64,000 bases of DNA from Sphingomonas sp. 28-66-16 (GTDB taxonomy: Bacteria > Pseudomonadota > Alphaproteobacteria > Sphingomonadales > Sphingomonadaceae). Numbering within the stretch: position 1 is the stretch's first letter; every line of letters starts with the position of its first letter. Positions 8,793-17,835 of this stretch are shown here, piece after piece. The notes beneath the pieces are model-generated. The model made no database searches. It saw nothing but the letters and a program-made list of their open reading frames with translations, and had not been told where the DNA came from. Both the position numbers and the translations under genes were made by a program. The stretch covers positions 1 to 64,000 of the forward strand of contig NCGF01000002.1 of NCBI GenBank assembly GCA_002281485.1, read 5' to 3'.

Positions 8793-10897
8793 CCCCCGAG
8801 ACGAAGCCCGATCCACAAAGTACGCGGCGTGCCGAGATCGATCGAGCCGCCCGAATTGCGCGTGACGACCGTTGCGTCGCCCAGATTTTCGCCGCGCGCG
8901 ACGAGCGCGAAGCCATGCCCGATCGGCAGCCGGGCGACCGCGTCGAGCGTCGTCGCGGGGGGCAGCGACTCGGTCTGGAGATCATCCTCGAACTGGCGGC
9001 CGACATGCCGCAGCGTTGCCGACAGCGACGGGCCGCCGCGCGGCGCCCACGCAAGCGTCGCGCTCAGGCTGTCGCGCGGACTCTGCGCGGGCACCAGCCC
9101 GTCGAGCGGCCCGCGCGCGCGCACCCGGCTGTCGCTGAACGCATAAGACGCATTGAGCACGAACGGACCCCGCCGGGCCGTCGTCGAGAGCTCGATGCCA
9201 CGCGCCTCGATCGCGTCGAGGTTGCGGCGCTGGCGCAGATTGGGGCCGATCGAGACATTGGCGATCGCGCCCTCGAGCCGGTTGTAGAAGCCCGTCAGCG
9301 CGATCGAGACGCCCCGGACGGGTTCGATATCGACCCCGCCCTCGATACCGCGCAGCCGCTCCAGATCGAGCGCGTCATTCGCCTGGGTAACGACCGGGAA
9401 GACCGTGAACGGGCGATAGAGTTCGTTGAGCGTCGGCAGCCGGAAGCCGGTATAGCCGGCCGCACGCAGCGCGACGCCCGCCGTCGGACGCCACACCAGC
9501 CCCAGCCGGCCGGTCGGCTCGATCCCCGACCGATCGGCAAAGCGCCGTTCGGCGTTGATCGCGCCCGCGCCCGAAAGCTCGCGAAAGAATCCCCCGCCAA
9601 TCCGCCAGAGATCGGCGCGCACCCCGGCGGTCAGCACCAGCCGTCCCAGCGTCCAGTCATCCTCGATGAACAGGCCGATGGTTCGGGTGCTCCCACCGGC
9701 GGTACGCTGCGCGGTCACGGCGCCGGTGACCGTGCTATAACCATCCTCGGCGAGCGCGCCGTCGGCCGCGCGGGCGTCGGCCCCGAACCGTAGCAGATGG
9801 CCGGCGCCGATCGTCGGGCGCAGCTCGATCTTGCCGCCGATCCCGGTCGACGGCGTGTCGCGCTGATCGAGCGCGAGGCGGAAATTGCTGCTGCTGATCA
9901 CCTTGTTGGCAAAGTTGCGCGCCTGGAGATAGGCGATCGCATCGATCTGCCACGCGCCGCGGTGGATCAGCCGAATGCTGGCATCCTGCCCTTGCGAGCG
10001 GCTGTCGGCGCCCTCGAACCGCAGCGTGCGATCATCGGCGAAGACCAGCCCGCGCGCCTGGAGCTCGGTACGGGGGCCAAGGGGGACGACCGCGCGCAGC
10101 CCCGCCGACCAGTCTTCAAATCGCGCCCGGGCAGAGGCGGGAACGCGCTGGTCGATCGGGGTGGTGAAGAAACCGCCGCTGCGTTCCCAGCGACCGGTCG
10201 CGGCGACGAAGCCTTCGCCAAGATCGGGGTTGAAGCCGAATGTCGCCGATTGCGAGTCGAAGCTGCCGACACTCGCCGCGCCGGCGACCAGCGGCAGATC
10301 GGCGCGGGTCGCACTGGTCAGCTCGATCGTCCCCGCGACCGCGCCCGCCCCGAACGCCCCGGCACCGCCGCCGCGCGTGACGCGCGCGCTTGCCAGGCCA
10401 TCGGGAAGAATCGCGTTGAAGGGGATATAGCCGAAGAACGGATCGGCGATCGGGACACCATCGAGCAGGACGAGCGCCCGGCTGGTTGCGTTGCCGCCGA
10501 GCGCACGCAACGTGACGCCCTGGGCCGAGGGATTGGCCGATCGACTGTCGGCGCGGCGGAATTGCTGAAAACCGGCGACGTCGCTCAGCACATCCTCGAG
10601 CCGGCCCGAGGCATCGCCGCCAAGCCGTTCCGGCCCGATCGTGACTGATCCATAGGCCGGCGTGCCAGGCGAATCCGCCAGCGGGGTGCCGAGCACGACG
10701 ATGTCGGTATTGAGGGCGGGGCGAGGCGCGGGCAGAGTCTGCCCCCAGGCAGTCTCGACCCGTCCGCCGATCGCCAGCAACAGCGCCGCCGCTGCGCGGG
10801 CAAGCGGTCGGGCACGTTGGCGAGGACCGGCCGCCTTAGCGTCCAACAAGCGCGCGTCCGGGCATGGCAAGGGATGGTCGCTCGGGCAGCCCCGCAT
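8789..10897 (-). CDS. TonB-dependent receptor (BtuB-like class)
   Basis: An outer-membrane beta-barrel that takes up a scarce nutrient using TonB energy. The plug domain is visible as LEDVLSDVAGFQQFRRADSR, VTLRALGG, ALVLLDGVPIADPF and a G-rich GAFGAGAVAGTIELT stretch, followed by a barrel of about 550 residues. The order and short plug resemble BtuB or siderophore receptors rather than the large sphingomonad carbohydrate receptors. The start is uncertain: the frame stays open upstream to a TTG at 10963, the first ATG is at 10897, and TTG codons at 10846-10849 would give a start overlapping the upstream patatin gene's stop. The signal sequence (ARAAAALLLAIGG) fits the shorter versions. It probably shares a transcript with the patatin gene. 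Confidence 0.88.
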   Translation of the reverse strand: MRGCPSDHPLPCPDARLLDAKAAGPRQRARPLARAAAALLLAIGGRVETAWGQTLPAPRPALNTDIVVLGTPLADSPGTPAYGSVTIGPERLGGDASGRLEDVLSDVAGFQQFRRADSRSANPSAQGVTLRALGGNATSRALVLLDGVPIADPFFGYIPFNAILPDGLASARVTRGGGAGAFGAGAVAGTIELTSATRADLPLVAGAASVGSFDSQSATFGFNPDLGEGFVAATGRWERSGGFFTTPIDQRVPASARARFEDWSAGLRAVVPLGPRTELQARGLVFADDRTLRFEGADSRSQGQDASIRLIHRGAWQIDAIAYLQARNFANKVISSSNFRLALDQRDTPSTGIGGKIELRPTIGAGHLLRFGADARAADGALAEDGYSTVTGAVTAQRTAGGSTRTIGLFIEDDWTLGRLVLTAGVRADLWRIGGGFFRELSGAGAINAERRFADRSGIEPTGRLGLVWRPTAGVALRAAGYTGFRLPTLNELYRPFTVFPVVTQANDALDLERLRGIEGGVDIEPVRGVSIALTGFYNRLEGAIANVSIGPNLRQRRNLDAIEARGIELSTTARRGPFVLNASYAFSDSRVRARGPLDGLVPAQSPRDSLSATLAWAPRGGPSLSATLRHVGRQFEDDLQTESLPPATTLDAVARLPIGHGFALVARGENLGDATVVTRNSGGSIDLGTPRTLWIGLRLGG

Positions 10898-12074
10898 TCG
10901 GCGTCGCTTGATCGGCCGGGTCGCCGTTCGCAGGGGCGGCGGGGTCGCCCGAGGGCGGTGCAAGCGCCCAGCGGCTGGCGCGCCCGGCGCGCAGCCCGAA
11001 TTCGTAAAGCCGGTTCATATAAGCGGTATCAAAGGGCTTGTGTGGTGGTCCGTGCTCGAAGGTCGAATCGATATAGGTCAGATGATAATGCGCGCCATAG
11101 CGTTTCGCCCAGAGATAGGCCGTGGCGGTCTGCTCGCGGACCGCCGACGTCGTGGCGAGCGTGAACGCGCGGCCGGCGATGCTCAGGATTCCGCCCTTGA
11201 CGATCTTGAAATCGCCGCCGAGGGCGCCATTGACGAGCAGGTAAAGCTCGGCGCCGGTGCTGGCGATGCCGCTGGTGGTGACGACCCCGGGCGGCACGAC
11301 GAGCAAGGATCCCGCAGTCGCGCCATCGACATGCGCCTCGCGGATCGGCTTGCCGCCCGCCCGCGCGTCGATGATCACCGGCGGAAACAGCGCGGGGACC
11401 GCCGACGAGGCCAGCAGCACGCGCCGGAACAACCGGTAGCGGTCGGCCGCGCCGCTGGTCGCGATCGCGCCCATGTTCCACACCACCCCGCGCTGGGCGT
11501 CGAGATTGGCGGTGCCGACGAACAACCGACGCCCCGCGCGGTGCGCGGCGGCGACCTCGTCGATGACGGCATCGGTGACGTAATGATTGAGCAATTCCCA
11601 GAGCGGCTCCGTGGTGGCGACGCTGGTCGAGAGCAGCGCGAGCGGTGCCGGGCGCCGATGATAGATGTCGCGTTGGCTGATCGTCGTATAGGCGGCCTTG
11701 ATCCGGTCGTCATAGCGCTCGCCGAGCAGCGCGAAGGGGGCGAGCAGCGCGCCGGTGCTGACGCCGGTGACGACCGTGAATTCGGGGCGCTTGCCCGATT
11801 GGCTCCAGCCGTTGAGGAAGCCCGCCCCATAGGCCCCGTCGTCCGATCCCCCCGAGATCGCGAGCATCGCCTGCGATTTGCCCGGGGTGGGCGCGGGCCG
11901 CGCCTTGATGAAGGCGGCCGGATCATCGGCCCAGAAGCGCGCATCGGGGATATCGGCAATCTCGGCGATCGCCTGCTCGCGCTCCGAATAGTCGCGCAGC
12001 GGCAAGCTCACACAGCCGGAGGTCGCAACGACGATCAGGGTGAGCAGCCACGTCTTGCCAGTCGGTCGCGTCAT
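10836..12074 (-). CDS. patatin-like phospholipase lipoprotein
   Basis: Patatin-fold lipid acyl hydrolase. The oxyanion loop GGSDDGAYG begins near residue 75, the nucleophile elbow GVSTG places Ser at residue 106, and the DGA of the Ser-Asp dyad is at Asp250. The mature protein is probably a lipoprotein: a hydrophobic LLTLIVVATSGC at the N-terminus ends in a lipobox cysteine. The ATG chosen has a GGAG eight bases upstream; a longer frame runs 11 codons further. It lies upstream of and overlaps the TonB receptor frame, which suggests one transcript. Substrate and side of the membrane are not shown. Confidence 0.9.
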   Translation of the reverse strand: MTRPTGKTWLLTLIVVATSGCVSLPLRDYSEREQAIAEIADIPDARFWADDPAAFIKARPAPTPGKSQAMLAISGGSDDGAYGAGFLNGWSQSGKRPEFTVVTGVSTGALLAPFALLGERYDDRIKAAYTTISQRDIYHRRPAPLALLSTSVATTEPLWELLNHYVTDAVIDEVAAAHRAGRRLFVGTANLDAQRGVVWNMGAIATSGAADRYRLFRRVLLASSAVPALFPPVIIDARAGGKPIREAHVDGATAGSLLVVPPGVVTTSGIASTGAELYLLVNGALGGDFKIVKGGILSIAGRAFTLATTSAVREQTATAYLWAKRYGAHYHLTYIDSTFEHGPPHKPFDTAYMNRLYEFGLRAGRASRWALAPPSGDPAAPANGDPADQATPNAGLPERPSLAMPGRALVGR

Positions 12075-12208
12075 CGCCGGGTCTCCGCGCGGGCGCCAGT
12101 GCGCCACGTCGCTTGGGCACTACAGCGTTTTGCGTGATCCGTCTGCGGCTACTGCGCCGATCTTCGATGCCCGCCATTGTGGCGCGGGCGAAAGTCTCCG
12201 CTCGCCGG

Positions 12209-12898
12209 TCAGGCTGGCGCCTTGACTGACGGCGGGACGAAGACCAGCCCTTCTTCCTTCAGTTGCGCCGTCGCGACCGCTTCGCGTTCGAGCGCGCGCT
12301 GGACGGCGGGGCGGCTTTCCATCGCACGCGCGTGGCGGGTGAAATGCGGGTAGCGGGAAACGTCGAAATCAGCCCCCTCGACCCGCCAGAACACCCAGTA
12401 GAGATAGGCATCCATCACGCTCCACGCGTCGCCATACCACCAGGCGCCGTCCGCCAGCCGGGTTTCGATCATGTCGAAATAGTCGCGCATGGCGAGCGAC
12501 GCGCGCTCATACACTGCCGGGGTCGCCTCGGGCGTCGCGAACATCGCCGGCAGGCGAATGCGGGTCACGATCGGATGGAGCGTGGCTGCGCAAAAGCACA
12601 GATCGGCGGTCTGGCGCGCACGGTCGAGCGGGCCCGATACAGCCGGCAGCAACCCGGCGTCGGGGAAGCGTTCGTTGAGATAGCCGGCGATCGCGACATT
12701 CTCGGTCAGCGCCTCGCCATCGATCACCAGCGCGGGCACCTTGCCCTTTGGGTTATACTGTCGATAGGCAGCGCCCCGGTGCTCGCCCGCCATGAAACGG
12801 ACGACTCGGGTTTCGAACGGCACGCCGATTTCCTCGAGCGCAATGGTCGGCACCCGCGAGCAACTGCCCGGGGCAATGAACAGGATGATTTCGGTCAT
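12209..12898 (-). CDS. glutathione S-transferase family protein
   Basis: The 229-residue protein has a thioredoxin-like N-terminal domain (IILFIAPGSCSRVPTIALEE with Ser/Cys in the glutathione contact region, then KVPALVIDGEALTENVAIAGYL with the cis-Pro and the ES-like EN glutathione-binding pair) and an alpha-helical C-terminal domain. This is the bacterial beta/theta-like GST layout. It is the last gene of the leftward group headed by a TonB receptor, next to an aromatic-type catabolic cluster, so a role as glutathione-dependent isomerase, dehalogenase or detoxifying enzyme in that pathway is plausible. The reaction cannot be told from sequence. Confidence 0.9.
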   Translation of the reverse strand: MTEIILFIAPGSCSRVPTIALEEIGVPFETRVVRFMAGEHRGAAYRQYNPKGKVPALVIDGEALTENVAIAGYLNERFPDAGLLPAVSGPLDRARQTADLCFCAATLHPIVTRIRLPAMFATPEATPAVYERASLAMRDYFDMIETRLADGAWWYGDAWSVMDAYLYWVFWRVEGADFDVSRYPHFTRHARAMESRPAVQRALEREAVATAQLKEEGLVFVPPSVKAPA

Positions 12899-12913
12899 TA
12901 TCGCCTCTCCGTC

Positions 12914-13399
12914 TCAAAGCCTCTCCGACAGGGCGATCCGCAGCATCGGCGGAGTCACCGCCAGCCCCAACGCGCCGCCATAGATCGCCTTGAACGCGAG
13001 CGCGGCGGCAAAGCCAAGCCCGTCGTGCCACAGCGTCAGAAACAAGGCGGCATTCAGCGCGACCCCGATGCCGGCAACCGCAGCGGCGACGAGTGGCGCG
13101 CGGAGGCGCAGGGCGCGGTCGCGACGGTCTGCGACCGCGGGGCGGGCGGCGATCACCCCGGCCGCACGCCGCCTGCGGGTGAGCAGAGTCGGCACGATCG
13201 TGCTCATCAGCGCGATCATAAAGCTCTGCGGGGCCGCGTCGGCGATCAGGCTGGCGGCAGCGATGTGCGCGGTGCCGCCAAAGACGAGAAACACGAAGCC
13301 GATACTGATGACGACATTGATCGCCACGCTGATCGCGGTCTCGACGGCGATATAGCGGCGGTGCGCGGCGGTCACGGGCTCAGAACCGGTCGAGATCAT
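12914..13399 (-). CDS. hypothetical four-helix membrane protein
   Basis: About 161 residues with hydrophobic segments near residues 20-45, 55-80, 105-128 and 130-150 (for example SVAINVVISIGFVFLVFGG and APLVAAAVAGIGVALNAALF) separated by a loop rich in Arg. I do not recognise a family. The ATG at 13399 lies inside the end of the upstream hydrolase gene; a GTG at 13375 immediately after that gene's stop is an alternative start. It sits 15 bases before the GST gene, so it is in the same operon. Confidence 0.62.
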   Translation of the reverse strand: MISTGSEPVTAAHRRYIAVETAISVAINVVISIGFVFLVFGGTAHIAAASLIADAAPQSFMIALMSTIVPTLLTRRRRAAGVIAARPAVADRRDRALRLRAPLVAAAVAGIGVALNAALFLTLWHDGLGFAAALAFKAIYGGALGLAVTPPMLRIALSERL

Positions 13400-14369
13400 G
13401 CGCAATGGCGACCGGCCCGTGATAGGTCGCGGTGAGGCCTTCGAGATAGCCCGACATGTCGGTCTCGCTGTCGAGCCCCGGCACCAGATGAGTCAGCACG
13501 ACCTGCTTGACGCCCGCGCGCGCGGCGATCGCCCCGACATTGGCGGGGGTCAGATGGTCCTGCGCCATATGCGCGATCATCGGCGCCAGCGCGCCCGGCG
13601 GGATATCGGTCGCTCGCTCGAGAATCGCCGACATCGCCGCCAGATCGATCACTTCGCTGATCAGGACGTCGGCACCCTTGGCGAGCGCTTCGAGGTGCGG
13701 CGAGGGCCCGGTGTCGCCGGTATAGACGAAGCTGCGCCCGGCGGTTTCGATCCGGAACGAATAGGAGCGCGCGGCGGCGGCCTCGGGACTGCCCGACGCG
13801 AAATGATAATGATCGTTGGTGATCGCGAAAACGCGGATATTCTCGTCGCTATAGACCAATGTCGGCGTGTCCATCGTCTTCGCCATGTCGGTCGCGGCAA
13901 TGGTGTCGGCGAGCGCCGGCTTGGGCGGGCCGCCGATCGCGATCGGCGCGAGTTCGGTCGCACGGAACGCCGTGGCGATTCCCGCGACCATCGCCACCGT
14001 GCCGGGCGGACCGATGACCGGTAGCGGCACATAGCCGTTGAACAGCCAGCGCGATACCAGCAGCGGCCCGAGTGCGGCGTTGTGATCGATATGATGGTGC
14101 GAGACGAAGACGGCGCGAACCGTTGGCAGCGCCAGATCGGCGGCGAGCATCTGCCGCTGGACGCCGTCTCCCGCGTCGAACAGATAGACCGCACCGTTGA
14201 CGACCACGGCGTTGGCGGGCTCCGACCGTTTCAACCGGATGACCGGCCCGCCGCCGGTGCCGAGCGTCACGAAGGTGGCGCGGGCTTTCGATGCCTCGAC
14301 GACACCGGGTTGGGCGACCGCCGACGACGGCAGCACCACCGCCAGCAGCCAGCCAAGCCAATGCCGCAT
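13380..14369 (-). CDS. metallo-beta-lactamase-fold hydrolase, exported
   Basis: The zinc signature HHHIDH occupies residues 91-96, and the later ligands are visible in FVYTGDTGPSPHLEAL and the C-terminal VVLTHLVPG. The N-terminus MRHWLGWLLAVVLPSSAVAQ is a signal peptide, so the 329-residue enzyme is probably periplasmic. Size and order resemble the AtsA/RNase Z-like branch that hydrolyses esters, lactones or sulfate esters. The start is fixed by a TGATG overlap with the TonB receptor stop. Location in the island suggests a lactone or ester hydrolase acting on the incoming substrate; that is inference. Confidence 0.88.
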   Translation of the reverse strand: MRHWLGWLLAVVLPSSAVAQPGVVEASKARATFVTLGTGGGPVIRLKRSEPANAVVVNGAVYLFDAGDGVQRQMLAADLALPTVRAVFVSHHHIDHNAALGPLLVSRWLFNGYVPLPVIGPPGTVAMVAGIATAFRATELAPIAIGGPPKPALADTIAATDMAKTMDTPTLVYSDENIRVFAITNDHYHFASGSPEAAAARSYSFRIETAGRSFVYTGDTGPSPHLEALAKGADVLISEVIDLAAMSAILERATDIPPGALAPMIAHMAQDHLTPANVGAIAARAGVKQVVLTHLVPGLDSETDMSGYLEGLTATYHGPVAIAHDLDRF

Positions 14370-16690
14370 CAGAACTTCACGCCGGCGCGCACGCCGAAGG
14401 TGCGCGGCGGACGGATCTGATTGTAGATCGTGCCCGATTTGACCGGGCTCTGGAACGAGTTCGAATAGATCAGGCTGTCTTCGATATTGTTGACGAAGCC
14501 GGTGATCGAATACTTGCCGTTCGCTGTCTCGTAGGTCAGGTGCGCGTTGGTGGCGGTGTAGGCGCCCTGGCGGCCCAGTGCCAGAAAGTCGATCGACAGG
14601 TAGCGCGACGATTCGATTCGCGTATCGGCACCGGCAAGGAAGCGGCCCGCGCTGCCCATGTCGAATGTGTGCTGATAACCGGCGTTGAGCGTAAGCTTCG
14701 GGGCGTTGACGACGGGCCGGCCCGAGCAATCGACATTATAGATCCGCGCGGCGGGTGTCGCGCCGATCTGGGTCGTCGGGGTGGCGGGGCAGCCCACGAC
14801 CGGGGCGCTGCCGTCGGTCGAATAGAATTGATATTTCAACGTGTCGTAGTTGGTGTGGAGATACTGGATGTTGGCCGAGAACAGATCGTTCCGGGTCGGC
14901 TGGAACAGCAGTTCGGCTTCGACGCCGTAGATCGTCGCCGCACCGGCATTTTCGGTCGTGAATACCGGCCCGAAGATCGGTCCGCCGGGTGTGGCTGCAA
15001 CCTGCACGGGGCCAAGATGCGAGATCTGCTGGTCCTTATAGTCCCAGTAAAATGCCTCGATGTTCAGCTGCAGCTTGTTGTCGAAAAACCGGTTCTTCGA
15101 TCCGATCGTATAGGCCATCAGCGTTTCCGGCTTGGAATAATTCAGGCCGGTAGCCGAGAACAGCACCCCCGATTTGAAGCCGGTCGACACCGACGCATAA
15201 AGCAGCGATCTCGGGCCGAGATCATATTCGACCCCGGCCTTCCAGGTCACCTTGCTGAACGTCACGTCGGTGGTCGGGAAGGAGGGCAGATCGAGAATGA
15301 TCGGCACGAGCGGGAACACGCCGGGCACGAAGCCGACGAAGGGCCGCGTGTGCGCCTCGGTATTCTGCGTCTTGTTGTCGCTCGTGTAGCGAATGCCCCC
15401 GGTCACCCGGAAGGCATTGGTCAGCGAATAGGTCGCCTGACCGAACAGCGCGTAGCTTTCCGTGGTCAGCTTGGAAACGATCGTGGTGCCGTTGCTCGCC
15501 TGGTTGAAGAACTGGTTGGCGCTCACATCCTCGCCGAAATAATAGCCCCCGACCACCCAGTTGATCGGCCCGCTCTGGCTCGAGAGCCGCGTCTCGAGCG
15601 ACATCTGGTTGGATTTTTCGGTGACGTCGATCAGAAAGCTCGAGGCGTAGCCGACATAATCGAGATCGGTCGTGCGATACGCCGGGATGACGGTGAGCTT
15701 GGCGAAGCCCAGATCGGCGTTGAGCGTGATCGCCGCGCCGAAGAACGAATTGTCCTGATACCCGTCGCCGCGCGCGACGATCTGCGGGACCGGCGCGGTC
15801 GGCGGCCGGGACAGATATTCGGCGATCACGCGCGGGTCGCTCGGCCCCAGCCGGGTGTTGCCGGCGAGCAGCGGCAGGATCGTGCCGCCCGATCCCTTGC
15901 CGCCGACATGCGCGTAATCGACCGAGAGCAGCGCGTTGAACCCGGCACCCGGATCGAATTTCAGCTGGCCGCGGACGGCCTGGGTGTCTTCGTCGTCATA
16001 GCCGTCGCTGAAATAGCCGTCATGCTTGGCATATTGGCCCGAGACACGGAAAGCGGCATCGTCGCCGAGCGCCAGATTGACGGCGCCTGAGCCCTTGATC
16101 GTGTTGTAGTTGCCATATTCGGCATTCAGGTAACCGCTCGACTCGCCGATCTTTGGCTTGGCGGTGATCACGTTGATCGCGCCGCCGGTGGCGTTGCGGC
16201 CATAAAGCGTTCCCTGCGGTCCTTTCAGTACTTCGATCCGTTCCAGATCGTAGAACAGCCCGGCCGGGGCGGCGGGTCGCGACAGATAGACGCCGTCGAG
16301 GTTGAACGCGACGCCTTGCTCGGCAAAGGCGTTGGAGCCGAACGTGCCGACGCCGCGCAGATAGATCTGGGTGAGCGCCGACGCCGGGGCGACCTGGATC
16401 GAGGGGATCAGGCGGGTCAGGTCGGTCGCCTGGGTCACGCTGGCGTTGGTCAGCGTGCTGCCGGCGACCGCGCTGACGGCGATCGCTGCCTTTTGCAGGT
16501 TTTCGTCGCGGCGCTGGGCGGTGACGATGATATCCTCGAGCCCCGAAGCCGATTGGGGATCGGTCGAATCGTCCGACGGTGCGGCGGTCGCGGCGCCGTT
16601 GGCAGGCGCTGCCGTCTGGGCGAGCGCCGGCATGGCCAGCGCCAGCGCGCCGATCGCGCCGGATGTATGCAGGATTCGCGCAAGCCTCAT
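14369..16690 (-). CDS. TonB-dependent receptor of the catabolic island
   Basis: A 773-residue outer-membrane receptor of the large sphingomonad type. It has a signal peptide (ALALAMPALAQ), a TonB-box/plug start LEDIIVTAQRRDENLQKAAI, the plug motif ERIEVLKGPQGTLYGRN and a barrel ending in the aromatic C-terminal residue (GVRAGVKF), the BamA recognition signal. It is the first gene of a leftward operon, overlapping the hydrolase gene by one base, and is divergent from the LysR gene. The shared promoter region contains a LysR box placed over the likely -35 of this gene. It probably imports the island's substrate. Confidence 0.93.
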   Translation of the reverse strand: MRLARILHTSGAIGALALAMPALAQTAAPANGAATAAPSDDSTDPQSASGLEDIIVTAQRRDENLQKAAIAVSAVAGSTLTNASVTQATDLTRLIPSIQVAPASALTQIYLRGVGTFGSNAFAEQGVAFNLDGVYLSRPAAPAGLFYDLERIEVLKGPQGTLYGRNATGGAINVITAKPKIGESSGYLNAEYGNYNTIKGSGAVNLALGDDAAFRVSGQYAKHDGYFSDGYDDEDTQAVRGQLKFDPGAGFNALLSVDYAHVGGKGSGGTILPLLAGNTRLGPSDPRVIAEYLSRPPTAPVPQIVARGDGYQDNSFFGAAITLNADLGFAKLTVIPAYRTTDLDYVGYASSFLIDVTEKSNQMSLETRLSSQSGPINWVVGGYYFGEDVSANQFFNQASNGTTIVSKLTTESYALFGQATYSLTNAFRVTGGIRYTSDNKTQNTEAHTRPFVGFVPGVFPLVPIILDLPSFPTTDVTFSKVTWKAGVEYDLGPRSLLYASVSTGFKSGVLFSATGLNYSKPETLMAYTIGSKNRFFDNKLQLNIEAFYWDYKDQQISHLGPVQVAATPGGPIFGPVFTTENAGAATIYGVEAELLFQPTRNDLFSANIQYLHTNYDTLKYQFYSTDGSAPVVGCPATPTTQIGATPAARIYNVDCSGRPVVNAPKLTLNAGYQHTFDMGSAGRFLAGADTRIESSRYLSIDFLALGRQGAYTATNAHLTYETANGKYSITGFVNNIEDSLIYSNSFQSPVKSGTIYNQIRPPRTFGVRAGVKF

Positions 16691-16763
16691 GATATCCTCC
16701 CCAAATGCGGCCCCGCATTGTCCTGCGGCGGCGCCTTATCAGGGGCATCTTGTCGTCGCTTTG

Positions 16764-16791
16764 ATCATAAGAAAAATCATTTGTTTTGATT
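16764..16791. promoter_or_regulatory. LysR box and TonB-receptor promoter in a divergent region
   Basis: AATCA-N7-TGATT at 16775-16791 is a perfect inverted repeat and contains TCA-N7-TGA, the T-N11-A pattern bound by LysR regulators. On the minus strand TATGAT (16769 to 16764) is a good -10 for the TonB receptor operon, and the outer half of the repeat falls on the matching -35 position. A bound LysR protein could therefore act on both directions. The segment is far richer in A+T than its surroundings. Confidence 0.65.
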
Positions 16792-16822
16792 GAATAGCAA
16801 TCATGCTGTCGATAGATGGACC

Positions 16823-17740
16823 ATGCGGTTCAAGGGACTCGACCTCAATCTGCTGATCGCGCTCGACGTGCTGATCGACGAACGCAGCGTATCGCGTGCG
16901 GCGGAGCGGCTGCATCTCAGCCAGCCGGCGATGAGCGCGGCGTTGCGCCGCCTGCGCGACTATTTCAACGATCCGATCCTGGCAGCCCACGGCAAGAAGA
17001 TGATCCCGACCCCGCATGCGCTGCGGCTGCGCGCGATGGTCAGCGCGCTGCTGACGGGGGTGGAGGAGATGGTCTCGGTGTCGACGCGGTTCGATCCGGC
17101 CACGTCGCATCGGCGCTTTCGGATCGGCACGTCTGACTATCTTTCGACGGTGTTGTTCGGCGTGCTCGTGCCCCGGCTGCAGCGGTCCGCGCCGCGCGTC
17201 GCGATCGAACTCATCCAGCCGTCCGATACGATGCATGCCGAGTTCGATCAGGGCAATCTCGATCTCGTCATCACGCCAGCCGAGCATGTCTCGCCCGATC
17301 ACCCGAGCGAATTGCTGTTCGAGGAGCGGCATGTCGTCGCGGGATGGAGCGGTAATCCGGTGTTCAGCCGACCGATGACCGAGGAAGCCTTCATGGCGGC
17401 GGGGCATGTCGTGGTCGAGATCGGCCGGGTCCGCCCGACTTCGTTCGCCGAGAAATTCCTGCGCGAACGCGGCAAGGAGCGCCGGGTGGAGGTCCAGGTT
17501 TCGGCCTTTTCGCTCGCACCAGAGATGCTGATCAACACCGATCGGCTCGCGGTGATGCACGAACGGCTTGCCCGCACCTGTGCGGCGCGGATGCCGCTCC
17601 GCTATGTCGACATGCCCTTCGAATTTCCGATCATGCGCGAGATGATCCAGTATCACAGCGCCCGCGCCGACGATGCCGGCCTGCAATGGCTGATCGGCGA
17701 GATCAAGGCAGCGGCAAGCATCCATGAAATTGATCGGTAA
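16823..17740 (+). CDS. LysR-family transcriptional regulator (NodD-like subgroup)
   Basis: A 305-residue regulator with an N-terminal winged helix-turn-helix (RSVSRAAERLHLSQPAMSAALRRL, about residues 21-44) and a C-terminal ligand-binding domain. The opening MRFKGLDLNLLIALD is typical of the NodD/SyrM-like subgroup and fixes the ATG; a TTG frame begins 11 codons earlier. It is divergent from the TonB receptor and immediately upstream of the FAD monooxygenase operon, in the same orientation as the latter. LysR proteins of such clusters usually activate on binding the substrate or an intermediate. Confidence 0.94.
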   Translation: MRFKGLDLNLLIALDVLIDERSVSRAAERLHLSQPAMSAALRRLRDYFNDPILAAHGKKMIPTPHALRLRAMVSALLTGVEEMVSVSTRFDPATSHRRFRIGTSDYLSTVLFGVLVPRLQRSAPRVAIELIQPSDTMHAEFDQGNLDLVITPAEHVSPDHPSELLFEERHVVAGWSGNPVFSRPMTEEAFMAAGHVVVEIGRVRPTSFAEKFLRERGKERRVEVQVSAFSLAPEMLINTDRLAVMHERLARTCAARMPLRYVDMPFEFPIMREMIQYHSARADDAGLQWLIGEIKAAASIHEIDR

Positions 17741-17766
17741 GCATAAAAACAGTAATTTTTACAGAT
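17741..17766 (+). promoter_or_regulatory. AT-rich promoter segment before the monooxygenase operon
   Basis: Directly after the LysR stop codon the sequence becomes A+T rich and holds GTAA-TTT-TTAC (17752-17762), a short inverted repeat, some 70 bases before the monooxygenase start. It is a candidate for a second activator site and the promoter of the rightward catabolic operon. No convincing -35/-10 pair was found. Confidence 0.35.
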
Positions 17767-17835
17767 AGAAGTTTGACGCCTATCCTGCTGACCATCGACC
17801 CGGAACAAGTCGGGCGAGTGGCCTGGGGCGGATGC

